The notes: generated from the sequence alone by a model not told the origin. A stretch of DNA of 48,474 bases from Thermoplasmatota archaeon (GCA_022848765.1 JAJISJ010000002.1:1-48474), one strand, 5' to 3'; positions 10,691 through 21,359 are shown, counted from the first letter of the stretch. Translations and numbers: made by a program.

Positions 10691-11653
10691 TTACATATTA
10701 AAATAATCTAATATTTCTTTTTTTAAACTTTCAATACCCTCCCCAGTTTTATTTGATATTTTCAAATTTTTAGAATTAGATTTAAATATATCAGCTTTAT
10801 TTTCAACAGTAATTATTTTTGATTCATTAAAGAGATTTTCAATAATTATAAATAATTTTTTCTGATCTTCAATTAAATAACCACAAGTTTCTGATAAATC
10901 AAATATATATATAATCAAATCTGCAAGATGAGTCAGAGCTGCAATTGCTTGCTTCTCAATTTCATTTTTTTCAGATATTGGACTATCTAATAAACCAGGG
11001 GTATCAATTAGTTGAATACGATTATTTATATAATTCTGTTTTTTTTCAATATGTCCCACAGATACTTCTTTTGTTGTAAAAGGATATTGTGCAGTTTTTG
11101 GTTTAGATTTAGATAGCGATTTTAGTAGAGAAGATTTACCTACATTAGGAAAACCTGAAATTACTACAGTTGGAATATCAACTATTTCGGGAAATTTATT
11201 TATAATTTTCTGAGCTTGAATTAAAAAAGTTAAATCTTTTTCAACTTGATTTACAACACTTGAGATTCTGCCATATATTTCATTTTGTTTTTGTTTTAAA
11301 AATTCAATTTTACCTGATTTTTTTAAAAAATAACTTTGCTTTGTGTATATTTTCTTACAGGTTTTTGATGCCCAGTTGATCGCTCCAAGAGATTTTCGTA
11401 ATTTATTTACATCTATTTTAATATCTATTAATTCTTGATAAAAAACTGATAGATTATTTATCGATGGAAAATTTATTGTATAACTATCTAAAATCGAACA
11501 AACAGACATTGAAAAAGATTCGGTTTGTGCAATTATTGTTTTCTTTTTTTTATATAAAACATTTCTATCCTTAATTTGTTTTTTGTTTGCTTTTTTAAAG
11601 GATCTATCTAAAATTTCCTGAGCAGATGAAATATTTTTTATTTTTTCAATCAT
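10691..11653 (-). CDS. NOG1-type Obg-family GTPase
   Basis: VVISGFPNVGKSSLLKSLSKSKPKTAQYPFTTKEVSVGHIE, LIDTPGLLDSP, ENKADI. ORF opens at 11722; MIEKIKNISSAQEILD (11653) is the likelier start. Confidence 0.9.
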   Translation of the reverse strand: MIEKIKNISSAQEILDRSFKKANKKQIKDRNVLYKKKKTIIAQTESFSMSVCSILDSYTINFPSINNLSVFYQELIDIKIDVNKLRKSLGAINWASKTCKKIYTKQSYFLKKSGKIEFLKQKQNEIYGRISSVVNQVEKDLTFLIQAQKIINKFPEIVDIPTVVISGFPNVGKSSLLKSLSKSKPKTAQYPFTTKEVSVGHIEKKQNYINNRIQLIDTPGLLDSPISEKNEIEKQAIAALTHLADLIIYIFDLSETCGYLIEDQKKLFIIIENLFNESKIITVENKADIFKSNSKNLKISNKTGEGIESLKKEILDYFNM

Positions 11654-11929
11654 TTTATTGAAAAACTTTATGTGATACGTATAAATTAACATATTGGTAA
11701 AATTACAATGGATGAGGCTCATAACCTATTAAATAAATTTAGAAAAATTATATTTGAAGAGAATTTCTTCAGTTAAACTAGATATTAAAGGAATATAAAA
11801 AAAATAATAATAATTTTGAAGTTATTCATAAGAGGCCATAATAATTTATAAAAATAATGATAGCATAGGAAAAAAGTGATATATACTAATAAATGATGGG
11901 GAAAAACTACTATAGATTATCAAAGATTA

Positions 11930-12610
11930 ATGGAGTTGAAATATTTCATGAAACCTTATTTAATACAAATGTTAAAAGAAATTGCATTGTTGGGTGCCCT
12001 TAGAGATAAAATTGAAATATCATCAATTGAACTTGCAAATCAATTAAATAATAGTCAGCAAACTGCTTCAAGATATCTACTTGAATTAGATAAAAAAGGA
12101 ATGATAATTAGAGAGTTAGGAATAAAAAAACAATTAATTCAGATTACTGATATTGGAAAGTCAATATTGCAAGAGGAACATTTACTTTATCAACAAATTT
12201 TTGAATTAACAAATCGGATATATATATCAGGTAAAGTAGTATCTGGTATGGGTGAAGGTAGATATTATACTGAGCAAATAGATTATATAAAGCAATTCCA
12301 GGATAAATTAAAATTTAAACCACATCCTGGTACATTAAATATTGAAATTAAACACATTGAAAAAAATAAAATTCGATTGGTTAAAAAATATAACGCAATA
12401 ATAATAAAAGAATTTAAAACTAATAATCGGACTTTTGGAAGTGTAAAATGTTTCCATGCAAAAATTGAAAATATGAACGGCGCAATTGTTTTACCAATTC
12501 GTAGTCATTATTCTAATATTTTAGAATTTATATCACCTCATTTCCTGAGAAAAGAATTAAATTTAAAAGATGGAGATAGTGTAAAAATTGTGATATTTCT
12601 AAAAAATTAG
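11930..12610 (+). CDS. ribK: CTP-dependent riboflavin kinase (DUF120) with N-terminal winged HTH
   Basis: HTH region (SSIELANQLNNSQQTASRYLLELDKKGMI) plus GKVVSGMGEGRYYTEQIDYIKQFQDKLKFKPHPGTLNIE. Confidence 0.93.
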   Translation: MELKYFMKPYLIQMLKEIALLGALRDKIEISSIELANQLNNSQQTASRYLLELDKKGMIIRELGIKKQLIQITDIGKSILQEEHLLYQQIFELTNRIYISGKVVSGMGEGRYYTEQIDYIKQFQDKLKFKPHPGTLNIEIKHIEKNKIRLVKKYNAIIIKEFKTNNRTFGSVKCFHAKIENMNGAIVLPIRSHYSNILEFISPHFLRKELNLKDGDSVKIVIFLKN

Positions 12611-12621
12611 AGTGACATAAA

Positions 12622-14337
12622 ATGAAAAATAAATTAGTTGCTGATTTATTATATCAAATTGCAGATTTACTAGATATTAAGGGCGAAATATTTTTTAAAA
12701 CTAGAGCGTATAGAATTGCAGCTCAAAATATAGAGGTTCTAACTGAAGATATTGAAGTTTTAGCAAAAGAAAATAGATTAAAAAATATTAACGGTGTTGG
12801 TGAAGCTCTTTCTCTTAAAATAAAAGAATTATTTGAAACTGGTAAAATTCAATATTATGAAAAATTAAAAAAAGAAATACCTAAAGGAGCACTTGAACTT
12901 CTTGATATCTCAGGTCTTGGACCAAAAAAAGTATCGATTTTATTTAATACTCTAAATATCTCAAATATTGAATACTTAAAAAAAGCATGTATAGAAGGTA
13001 AGCTAAGAAATCTTGATGGTTTTGGAGAAATAACTGAAAGGAATATTTTAAGAGGAATATCTCTTAAAGAAAAAACTAGTGGAAGAATATTATTAAATAT
13101 CGCATATGAAACTGGAGAAAAATATATCAACTATCTAAATAAATATGATAAAATAGATAAAATAAGTGTTGCAGGTAGCTTCCGTAGAATGAAAGAAACT
13201 ATTGGTGATTTAGATTTAATTGTATCTTCTAATTCACCACATAAAGTCATGGAATATTTTATTAAATATCCTAAAGTCAAAAGAATTTTACTAATGGGAA
13301 ATACAAAAACTAGTGTATTATTAGAGAATAATATTCAAGTTGATTTAAGAGTAATAGAAGATAAAAGTTTTGGTGCTGCTTTACAATATTTCACTGGTTC
13401 AAAAGAACATAATGTAAAAATTAGAGGTATTGCTAATAAAAAAGGATATAAATTAAATGAATATGGTCTTTACAATAAAGAAAATGGAAATTTTGTTGTT
13501 GGAAAAACAGAGAATGAAATATACCAAAAACTCAAACTTAGATTTATTGAACCTGAAATTAGAGAGAACAGAGGTGAAATTGAAGCTGCATTTTCAAATA
13601 TACTACCAAAACTCGTGAAATATGATGATATTAAAGGAGATTTTCATATGCATTCTACATGGAGTGATGGTAATAATACTATTGAAGAATTAGCATTATT
13701 TTCTAAAAAATTAGGATATAAATATATTGGAATTGCGGATCATTCAGAATCTTTAAAAATTGCAAATGGACTTAATAGTGAAAAAATTAAAAAAAAAATA
13801 AACGAAATAGAGAAAATTAATAGTAAAATTTCAGATATTGAGGTTTTCTGTGGAACAGAATGTGAAATAAAAAAAAATGGAAGACTAGATTATGATAAAA
13901 ATATTTTAAAAAAAATTGATTTTGTTGGAATAGCCATTCATTCTTCTTTTAAAACCAATAAAAAAGATTTAACTGATCGGATAATATCTGCAATGCAAAA
14001 TGAATATGTTGATTATTTGGCTCATCCTACCTGTAGAATAATAGGTAGAAGAGAACCTCTTGATATAGATATCAAAAAAATATTTGAAGCTGCAGTCGAA
14101 ACTAATACGTATCTTGAAATAAATGCTTTTCCTGACCGCCTAGATCTAAATGATTTAAATATTAGACATGCAAAAGATATAGGAGTTAAATTTATTATTG
14201 GAACAGATTCACACAACATTAATCATTTAAATTTTATGAGATATGGTATTGCTACTGCACGTAGAGGATGGTTAGAAAAAAAAGATATTATAAATACCTA
14301 TTCTAAAGAAAAAATTGATATTATATTCAGACGGTGA
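12622..14337 (+). CDS. polX: family X DNA polymerase with C-terminal PHP domain (PolX)
   Basis: HhH motifs (LKNINGVGEALSLKI, LLDISGLGPKKVSIL), catalytic GDLDLIV and VDLRV, PHP motif GDFHMHSTWSDG...GIADHSES. Confidence 0.95.
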   Translation: MKNKLVADLLYQIADLLDIKGEIFFKTRAYRIAAQNIEVLTEDIEVLAKENRLKNINGVGEALSLKIKELFETGKIQYYEKLKKEIPKGALELLDISGLGPKKVSILFNTLNISNIEYLKKACIEGKLRNLDGFGEITERNILRGISLKEKTSGRILLNIAYETGEKYINYLNKYDKIDKISVAGSFRRMKETIGDLDLIVSSNSPHKVMEYFIKYPKVKRILLMGNTKTSVLLENNIQVDLRVIEDKSFGAALQYFTGSKEHNVKIRGIANKKGYKLNEYGLYNKENGNFVVGKTENEIYQKLKLRFIEPEIRENRGEIEAAFSNILPKLVKYDDIKGDFHMHSTWSDGNNTIEELALFSKKLGYKYIGIADHSESLKIANGLNSEKIKKKINEIEKINSKISDIEVFCGTECEIKKNGRLDYDKNILKKIDFVGIAIHSSFKTNKKDLTDRIISAMQNEYVDYLAHPTCRIIGRREPLDIDIKKIFEAAVETNTYLEINAFPDRLDLNDLNIRHAKDIGVKFIIGTDSHNINHLNFMRYGIATARRGWLEKKDIINTYSKEKIDIIFRR

Positions 14338-14344
14338 AAATAAA

Positions 14345-16330
14345 ATGGATAAAAAAAAAGCAATAATACTCATTAAAAAACTTAGAAAGGATATTAATTA
14401 TCATAATCATAAATATTATATTGAAAATAATCCTATTATCTCTGATTTTGAATTTGATAAATTATTAAAAGAATTGGAACAAATTGAATATAATTTTCCT
14501 GATTTAATAACTCCAGATTCTCCTACTCAAAGAATTGGAGAAAAACCCATAGATCATTTTGAAACAATTAATCATATTACTCCGATGCTTTCTCTTGCAA
14601 ATACATATAACAATAAAGAACTTCGAGATTTTAACAATAGATTACTTAAAAAATTCGATAGAGTATCATATGTTGTTGAACCAAAAATTGATGGGATAGG
14701 TGCTGCTCTTGTTTATGAAAATGGTTTATTAGTTAGGGGTGTAACTAGAGGTGATGGTGTCAAAGGGGATGATATTACAGGTAATCTAAAAACAATTAGA
14801 AGTGTTCCTTTAAAGTTGGACAAAATAGATATTAAATTTCTTGAAGTTCGTGGGGAGATTTTCATGTCAAAATCAGGTTTCAATAATTTAAATAAAAATT
14901 TATTGGAAAAAAATGAACCTACTTTTGCAAATACAAGAAATGCTACAGCAGGTTCAATAAGGCAGCTTAATCCAAAAATTGTCGCAAGTAGACCTTTAGA
15001 TATATTTGTTTATCAAATATCATATTCAGATAAAATTATAGAAACTCATGAAGAAGCATTAATCATATTGAAAAAAGTTGGTTTTAAGACAAACCCTTTA
15101 ACAAAAAAAGTTAAAGATATTGAAGAAGCAATAAATTTTTGCGAAGAACTAGAAAAAATAAGAGAGGATCTTGATTATAATATTGATGGTGCAGTTTTAA
15201 AAATTGATTCAATAGAAAAACAAAAAATTCTTGGATCGACAACAAAAAATCCTCGATGGGCCATTTCATTCAAGTTCGCTGCTCAACAAGCTACAACAAA
15301 GCTATTAAAAATTAATATTCAAGTTGGAAGACAAGGAACATTAACACCAGTTGCAATTCTTGATCCGGTAAAAATTGGAGGGGTAACAGTTTCTCGTGCA
15401 ACTCTTCATAACTTTGATGAAATAAATAGGAAAGATATAAAAATAGGTGATATCGTCTTAGTTGAAAGAAGTGGAGATGTTATTCCCCAAATAGTTAAAA
15501 GTATAAAAGAAAAAAGACAGGAAAATAATAAATTTTTTGAAATACCAAAGAAATGTCCAATATGTAATACTAATGTTATAAATGAATCTGAAGAAGTTGC
15601 AATTAGATGCCCAAATAAAATGTGCCCAGCAAGATTAAAATGGAGAGTTAAACATTTTGCATCGAGAGATGCAATGGATATTGAACATCTCGGTTTTGCA
15701 ACAATAGATAAAATGATTGAAAACAATCTAATTTCTGATATATCTGATATTTATTTCTTAGCTTTAGATGATATACTATCCATCGAGGGTTTCAAAGAAA
15801 AATCTGCACAAAATCTAATTAATTCAATTGAGAAAAGTAAAAACATGACTTTTGAGAGATTAATATACGGTCTTGGGATTCGTCATGTAGGCAAATATTC
15901 TGCCCAAATTATATCAAAAAGTTATTCATCGATCAATGAACTTATCAATGCAGATGAAGAAGATTTAAAAAAAATTGATGGATTAGGTGATAAAACAGCT
16001 AATGAAATAGCATCATTTTTTTCAAATGATGAAAATATTAACCTAATTAAAAGATTAATTGAAGTAGGAGTTAAAACACGGAAGAATCAAATTAATAAAG
16101 AATTACCTTTCAAAGATAAAAAATTTGTTTTTACCGGAAGTTTAAAATCATATTCAAGAACCGAATCTTCAGATATTATTAAAAGCAAAGGTGGAAATAT
16201 TTTATCATCCATTACAAAAACTACTGATTATGTTATCGTAGGAGAAAAACCAGGTTCAAAACTAGAAAAAGCTAAGAATTTAGGTTTAAAAATATTAAAT
16301 GAAGAAGAATTCATAATGTTGATAAAATAA
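14345..16330 (+). CDS. ligA: NAD(+)-dependent DNA ligase, bacterial type
   Basis: Adenylation motif [12 protein letters not shown], zinc finger CPIC...[17 protein letters not shown], HhH, BRCT ([24 protein letters not shown]). ORF opens at 14315; start at 14345 ([10 protein letters not shown]) avoids overlap with polX. Confidence 0.97.
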   Translation: MDKKKAIILIKKLRKDINYHNHKYYIENNPIISDFEFDKLLKELEQIEYNFPDLITPDSPTQRIGEKPIDHFETINHITPMLSLANTYNNKELRDFNNRLLKKFDRVSYVVEPKIDGIGAALVYENGLLVRGVTRGDGVKGDDITGNLKTIRSVPLKLDKIDIKFLEVRGEIFMSKSGFNNLNKNLLEKNEPTFANTRNATAGSIRQLNPKIVASRPLDIFVYQISYSDKIIETHEEALIILKKVGFKTNPLTKKVKDIEEAINFCEELEKIREDLDYNIDGAVLKIDSIEKQKILGSTTKNPRWAISFKFAAQQATTKLLKINIQVGRQGTLTPVAILDPVKIGGVTVSRATLHNFDEINRKDIKIGDIVLVERSGDVIPQIVKSIKEKRQENNKFFEIPKKCPICNTNVINESEEVAIRCPNKMCPARLKWRVKHFASRDAMDIEHLGFATIDKMIENNLISDISDIYFLALDDILSIEGFKEKSAQNLINSIEKSKNMTFERLIYGLGIRHVGKYSAQIISKSYSSINELINADEEDLKKIDGLGDKTANEIASFFSNDENINLIKRLIEVGVKTRKNQINKELPFKDKKFVFTGSLKSYSRTESSDIIKSKGGNILSSITKTTDYVIVGEKPGSKLEKAKNLGLKILNEEEFIMLIK

Positions 16331-16347
16331 TTCTTATAAGTGAAAAT

Positions 16348-16542
16348 ATGGAATGTAAATCATCAGAAAACAAAAAAAATTGTAACTGTTCATATCCTTG
16401 TAATAAAAAGGGAATATGTTGTGAATGTATAACTTATCATAGAAAAATGTTTCAACTACCAGCTTGTTATTTTTCAGATAAAGAAGAAAAAACATATGAC
16501 CGATCAATTAAAAATTTTATAAAATTATATGATAAAATTTGA
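16348..16542 (+). CDS. small cysteine-rich protein, DUF6485-like
   Basis: 64 aa with 8 Cys ([58 protein letters not shown]). Family assignment from recall. Confidence 0.75.
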   Translation: MECKSSENKKNCNCSYPCNKKGICCECITYHRKMFQLPACYFSDKEEKTYDRSIKNFIKLYDKI

Positions 16543-16573
16543 TTAGATAATATATTAAAAATAAAATACATGT

Positions 16574-17179
16574 TTATTTAGAATAGCTGATATTTATCGT
16601 AATTATTTCATCATTTACATCAATACCTTTCAAAGATTTTACCATCCCAATTAACGTGTTTTTAATAAATTCCTGCGGAAATTCAGATAAAGATATTTTT
16701 TCCCCATTCACTTTTAACTCAATTTTATCATCCAAATAATTACACCTCTCATTTAATTTATTTGCAATAAATGATTGAATTTTATTTAAATTATTATCAT
16801 AAGTAAATATAGTGTTTTTAAGTAAAGATTTATTTCCAATTCTAATTTTTTGAATAAATTTATCTTGTACACCTTCTACAAGAATCAAATCATAATATTT
16901 ATATGCAAGAATATATTCAATGCAATTATTTAATTTCATTTCGTCTTTGAAAATAAACAAGGTTTGATCTTTTGTTAAAAACGAAATTGCATTTGATCCG
17001 GCTTCTGCAAATTTATATGTATCTTTACCTACACGATCAATATTATAGGATTTATCTGACTGTTTAATTGAAGCAACTTTATAGTTCAATTTGGAAAAAT
17101 ATATAATTAGTTCAGTGATAAGTTTAGTCTTACCCGTATTTGAAAATCCATATATCCCAATAATTACAGGTTTTAGCAT
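16574..17179 (-). CDS. mobB: MobB-like molybdopterin-guanine dinucleotide biosynthesis GTPase
   Basis: IIGIYGFSNTGKTKLITELIIYFSKLNYKVASIKQSD...DTYKFAEAGSNAI...DLILVEGVQD. Confidence 0.85.
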   Translation of the reverse strand: MLKPVIIGIYGFSNTGKTKLITELIIYFSKLNYKVASIKQSDKSYNIDRVGKDTYKFAEAGSNAISFLTKDQTLFIFKDEMKLNNCIEYILAYKYYDLILVEGVQDKFIQKIRIGNKSLLKNTIFTYDNNLNKIQSFIANKLNERCNYLDDKIELKVNGEKISLSEFPQEFIKNTLIGMVKSLKGIDVNDEIITINISYSK

Positions 17180-17465
17180 TAATATAGAAAATTAGTTTTT
17201 AATAAAAAAACTTATCTTTATAAAACATTAAAATAATTTTAAATTAGAATAATTTAATATTATTACAAACGGCTAATTCATATTTAAATAACTTATATAA
17301 TTAAAGCCCCCATGTTCAATTTAGCTATTATTTTGTATCTCTTAGAGATGTTTATTAAAGAAAAATATATGTTGATATAGTAATTATAATTATAAGCAAT
17401 TTATTAATATTGATTAGATTTTAAACATAATTTATATATATACGCATACAAATATCTGCCAAAGT

Positions 17466-17888
17466 ATGATATTTAGTAGGGGGAAAATAATACATATATT
17501 AGCAATTTCTGTTATTATATTAGGAATAATTTCAACAATATATGTTAATGCATATAAAGAAAAAAATAATAGCTCAAATGAAATTATTATAAATGGAAAT
17601 AGCTTTGATATTTCAATAATTTTTTCAAATATAAATGAAATAAAAATCATAACTGATGATGGAGAAAAATCAGGTATACCTTTAGATCAATTAATCGATT
17701 ATAGCGGAGAAAATTGTCCTTCATGTTTTAAATACCAAATAATTGGATCAGACGGATATAAACAAACCGTAACTTGGCAGGATATGGAAAATGGTGTACT
17801 ATCATTAGATAGAATTGCATTTTTTCCTCATTTAGCACATCCTTTTTGGGTTAGAGATATTATTGAAATTGAGGTGAAAAAAATATGA
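17466..17888 (+). CDS. N-terminally membrane-anchored protein with a possible SUOX/molybdopterin-binding-like fold and a CPSC motif
   Basis: N-terminal TM (IIHILAISVIILGIISTIYVNAY), then SGIPLDQLIDYSGENCPSCFKYQIIGSDGYKQTVTWQDM. Fold assignment tentative. Confidence 0.55.
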   Translation: MIFSRGKIIHILAISVIILGIISTIYVNAYKEKNNSSNEIIINGNSFDISIIFSNINEIKIITDDGEKSGIPLDQLIDYSGENCPSCFKYQIIGSDGYKQTVTWQDMENGVLSLDRIAFFPHLAHPFWVRDIIEIEVKKI

Positions 17889-18571
17889 AAAATAAAATGA
17901 GAATATTTGCTCTAATAATATTTTTTGGATCAATCTGGGGTTTTTCAGAAATTTTTATAGGATCATTTCTAGCGGACCAAGAACTACCTTATGGAATAAT
18001 TATGACAGGTTTTTTCGCAATGATTTTCTTAACACTTAGTAGAATTATTTATAATCAAAAAGGTATGCAAATAGCAATTGGAATAACAGCAGGTGCTCTA
18101 AAATATTTTAATCCATTTGTTGGAGGTAATGTTTGTAGTGCAATTGCAATAATGGCTGAAGGATTAGTATTTGAATTGATATGGAATTATTTTATGAATT
18201 ATGATTTTTCTCAACTAAAATCTATAAAAATGAAAATAAGTGTTGGAATATTTACGTCCTATATGGTTTATGTTTCAGGATTCATTTTAACACAGATTTT
18301 AACACCTTTGATTTATTCAAACTTTTATTTTGAAAATTTAATATCTTTTATGCCTCAAATTTTTTCAAAAGGATTATTTGCAGGAATTATTGGAGGTCTA
18401 TCTATTCCGATAGCATTTTCATTAAGTAATATTAATTTATCATTAAAAGATAAAATATATTATCGTGAGGGACGCCTAAGGATAAATAGACTATTTTATC
18501 CAACTACATTCGGAATTTCTGCAATTTGCTGGATAATTGTATTAGCAAATTGGTATATTTTTATATCATAA
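17885..18571 (+). CDS. multi-pass integral membrane protein of unknown function
   Basis: 228 aa with several hydrophobic segments; overlaps the previous gene by 4 nt, implying co-expression. Confidence 0.8.
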   Translation: MKNKMRIFALIIFFGSIWGFSEIFIGSFLADQELPYGIIMTGFFAMIFLTLSRIIYNQKGMQIAIGITAGALKYFNPFVGGNVCSAIAIMAEGLVFELIWNYFMNYDFSQLKSIKMKISVGIFTSYMVYVSGFILTQILTPLIYSNFYFENLISFMPQIFSKGLFAGIIGGLSIPIAFSLSNINLSLKDKIYYREGRLRINRLFYPTTFGISAICWIIVLANWYIFIS

Positions 18572-18590
18572 AAAAAATTGAGGGAATAAT

Positions 18591-19040
18591 ATGAAAAATT
18601 CTGGTAAAGTCAGAGTACTTAAATTCTATGATGAAAGATGTAATGGTTGTTTAGAATGTATGAAAGCCTGTTCAATGATACATTTCAAAACTAAAGAAGG
18701 TGGTGAAAAATCCGCAATTAAGATAAATAAAATAAATAAAAAATTTATAATGAATGCCTGCGATCAACGAGGTTTATGCCTTGATATGTGTCCTGTCGGA
18801 GCATTAAAAAGGAAAAAAAGTAGTATTGTATGGCTAGATAAAAAAATATGTATTGGTTGCCAAGCATGTATAGGTTTTTGTCCAATAAATGCTATGAGAA
18901 AATCAAAAGACAGAATTGAACCTTTTAAATGTATAAGCTGCGGTGCATGTATACGAGTTTGTCCAGAAAAAGCCCTTGAATTTATTGAAAAAGATATTAA
19001 TGATATTAAGGAAATTGTTTACCATAAACAGGGAGTATAG
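18591..19040 (+). CDS. polyferredoxin, four [4Fe-4S]-type cysteine clusters, AOR partner
   Basis: CNGCLECMKAC, CDQRGLCLDMCP, CIGCQACIGFCP, CISCGACIRVCP. Confidence 0.92.
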   Translation: MKNSGKVRVLKFYDERCNGCLECMKACSMIHFKTKEGGEKSAIKINKINKKFIMNACDQRGLCLDMCPVGALKRKKSSIVWLDKKICIGCQACIGFCPINAMRKSKDRIEPFKCISCGACIRVCPEKALEFIEKDINDIKEIVYHKQGV

Positions 19041-19043
19041 ATA

Positions 19044-21359
19044 ATGTTAGAAGGACAAATACCAATTGAAGATTATGAATCAGGAAATACAAAAAACAAA
19101 TGGAATTTAAATAAAATCAAGTTAGAACATAAAACAATTAGCGAATATAACTATATTAAAAAGGATATTCAAAAGGGATACGCCAATCGAACATTATATA
19201 TTAATCTAAATGAAGGAATCATTAAAGAGAAAAAAGTCACAGAAGATATGAAAAAACTTTTCACTGGTGGAAGAGGATTTGGATTAAAATTATTGTGGGA
19301 TTCAATTAAATCCAATACAAGATGGAATAGTAATGAAAATGAACTAATTATCACAACTGGTCCTTTATGTGGAACCACCCAATACCCTGGCTCTGGTAAA
19401 TCACTTTGCCTCACTATTTCTCCATCAACAGATATTATTTGTGATAGCAATGTTGGTGGATTTTTTGGCCCTTATTTAAAATTTGCAGGTTTTGATGCTG
19501 TTGAAATTCAAGGTAAAGCTAAAGAAGATGTTATAATTATAATTGATGGAGAAAAAGGGAAAATTTCTATTGAAACAGCTCCTCTTGAAGAAACTAATTC
19601 ACATATGATTAGTCAACAGTTAACGCAAATGTATTCTTCAGAAGACGATGATAAATCCAGACAAAAAATTTCTATTGTGTCTGCTGGAATGGGAGCTGAA
19701 AATAGTTATTGGGGTTGTCTTAATTTTTCATTTTATGATATTCGTAGAAAAATTCCTCGTTTAAAACAAGCGGGTAGAGGAGGATTAGGGACAGTTCTGC
19801 GAGATAAAAAAATTAAAGCTATTTTAACTAAGGTTGAGAAATTTGATGGTGTTTCAAATAATCCTGCTGATTCCGTAACTCTTGCAAAAGTTGGAACTAA
19901 ACTTCACAGAGAAATTAGGGATCTGGATAGATATCAATGTAATATGCGAGCTGTGGGTACTGTTCATTTAGTTGAAATAATGGATGAATATGATTTATTA
20001 CCAACTGAGAATTATAGATTTGGTAGTTTTCCTAAGGCATCTAAGTTATATTCACAAAATTTTTATAAGCTTTTTACAAAAATAATTCCTGATGGTTGCT
20101 GGCATGGTTGCACAATGGCTTGTGCAAAAACAGTTGATCACTTTACTGTTATGACAGGACCATATAAAGGAGAAAAAGTAACTGTTGATGGTCCAGAGTA
20201 TGAAACTGTTGGATGTGGATCAAATATGAGCATATGGGATCCTTTATGGGTTTTAGAATTTAATTTCTATTGTGATACATATGGTTTAGATACGATTTCT
20301 ACAGGAACCTCAATAGCATTTTATATGGAGATGTATGAATATGGTATTTTAAATAAAAAAAGATGTGATGGGATTGAATTATGTTTCGGTAATGCTGAAG
20401 CAGTTTTAGAAGTCATACATAGAATTGCAAGTGGGGATAAAGGTGAATTTATAAGTATTGCTAGTAAGGGTATTAGACGAGTGAAAGATTGGTTGATTAA
20501 AAATAATTGGGGAGATATTGGAATAATTGAAGATTGTGGAATGGAAAGTAAAGGTCTTGAATACTCTGAATATGTAACTAAAGAATCTCTAGCTATGCAA
20601 GGTGGCTATGGTTTAACTTTAAAGGGACCACAACATGATGAAGCATGGTTAATATTTATGGATATGGTAAATAATTCAATTCCAACTTTTAAAGATAAAG
20701 CAGAAGCATTGCATTACTTTCCAATGTGGAGAACATGGTTTGGATTAAATGGACTGTGTAAATTACCTTGGAATGACGTTGAACCTAGTAATAATCCTAA
20801 AACTGATGATCCGTCAAAAGTTCCAGAACATGTTCAAAATTATGTTGATTATCAAAATGCTGTAACTGGTTGGAACGTAGATAAAGAAGAATTAATTTTG
20901 CAAAGTGAGCGATGCTATAATTGGCAAAGAGCTATGAATGTTTGGCTAGGAAGAGGTTCAAGAAAAGATGATTGGATTCCTTATAGATCTATGGGCCCTG
21001 TTACAGTGATGGAATATATCTCAAGAAGAGAACGATATGATAAATATTTGAATGAAAAAATTGGAATTTCTGAAGGAAAAATTGAAAAAATGAAAATCGA
21101 GGAAAAAATAAAAATAATTTATGATTATAGACAGGATCAATATCAAAAACTATCTGATGCAGTTTATTATCGACGTGGATGGACACCTAATGGAGTACCA
21201 ACTCCGAATAAAATGAAAAAATTAGGTTTCACGGATCCTAAGATGTTAAAAATACTAAAAGATAAAATTATTACGGATGAAAAAGCTGGACTAAATATTT
21301 GGGGCGGAAAATATAATAATAAAGAAAAAAACCCAAATGATGGAATAAAATATTGGTAA
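19044..21359 (+). CDS. aldehyde:ferredoxin oxidoreductase (AOR) family tungsten enzyme
   Basis: ARNTLYINL-like start (ANRTLYINLNEG), TGGRGFGLKLLWD, GPLCGTTQYPGSGK, CWHGCTMAC cluster-ligand region, GLNGLCKLPW, ERCYNWQRAMNVWLGRGSRKDDWIPYR. Confidence 0.93.
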   Translation: MLEGQIPIEDYESGNTKNKWNLNKIKLEHKTISEYNYIKKDIQKGYANRTLYINLNEGIIKEKKVTEDMKKLFTGGRGFGLKLLWDSIKSNTRWNSNENELIITTGPLCGTTQYPGSGKSLCLTISPSTDIICDSNVGGFFGPYLKFAGFDAVEIQGKAKEDVIIIIDGEKGKISIETAPLEETNSHMISQQLTQMYSSEDDDKSRQKISIVSAGMGAENSYWGCLNFSFYDIRRKIPRLKQAGRGGLGTVLRDKKIKAILTKVEKFDGVSNNPADSVTLAKVGTKLHREIRDLDRYQCNMRAVGTVHLVEIMDEYDLLPTENYRFGSFPKASKLYSQNFYKLFTKIIPDGCWHGCTMACAKTVDHFTVMTGPYKGEKVTVDGPEYETVGCGSNMSIWDPLWVLEFNFYCDTYGLDTISTGTSIAFYMEMYEYGILNKKRCDGIELCFGNAEAVLEVIHRIASGDKGEFISIASKGIRRVKDWLIKNNWGDIGIIEDCGMESKGLEYSEYVTKESLAMQGGYGLTLKGPQHDEAWLIFMDMVNNSIPTFKDKAEALHYFPMWRTWFGLNGLCKLPWNDVEPSNNPKTDDPSKVPEHVQNYVDYQNAVTGWNVDKEELILQSERCYNWQRAMNVWLGRGSRKDDWIPYRSMGPVTVMEYISRRERYDKYLNEKIGISEGKIEKMKIEEKIKIIYDYRQDQYQKLSDAVYYRRGWTPNGVPTPNKMKKLGFTDPKMLKILKDKIITDEKAGLNIWGGKYNNKEKNPNDGIKYW

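Noticed and set aside
15406-15726. 106-aa minus-strand ORF inside ligA
   Set aside because: Antisense to the conserved ligA OB-fold/zinc-finger coding sequence; no recognisable motif.
17300-17330. tRNA T-arm suggested by ATGTTCAATTT after the AGCCCCC stretch
   Set aside because: No pairing T-stem, acceptor or anticodon arm around it.
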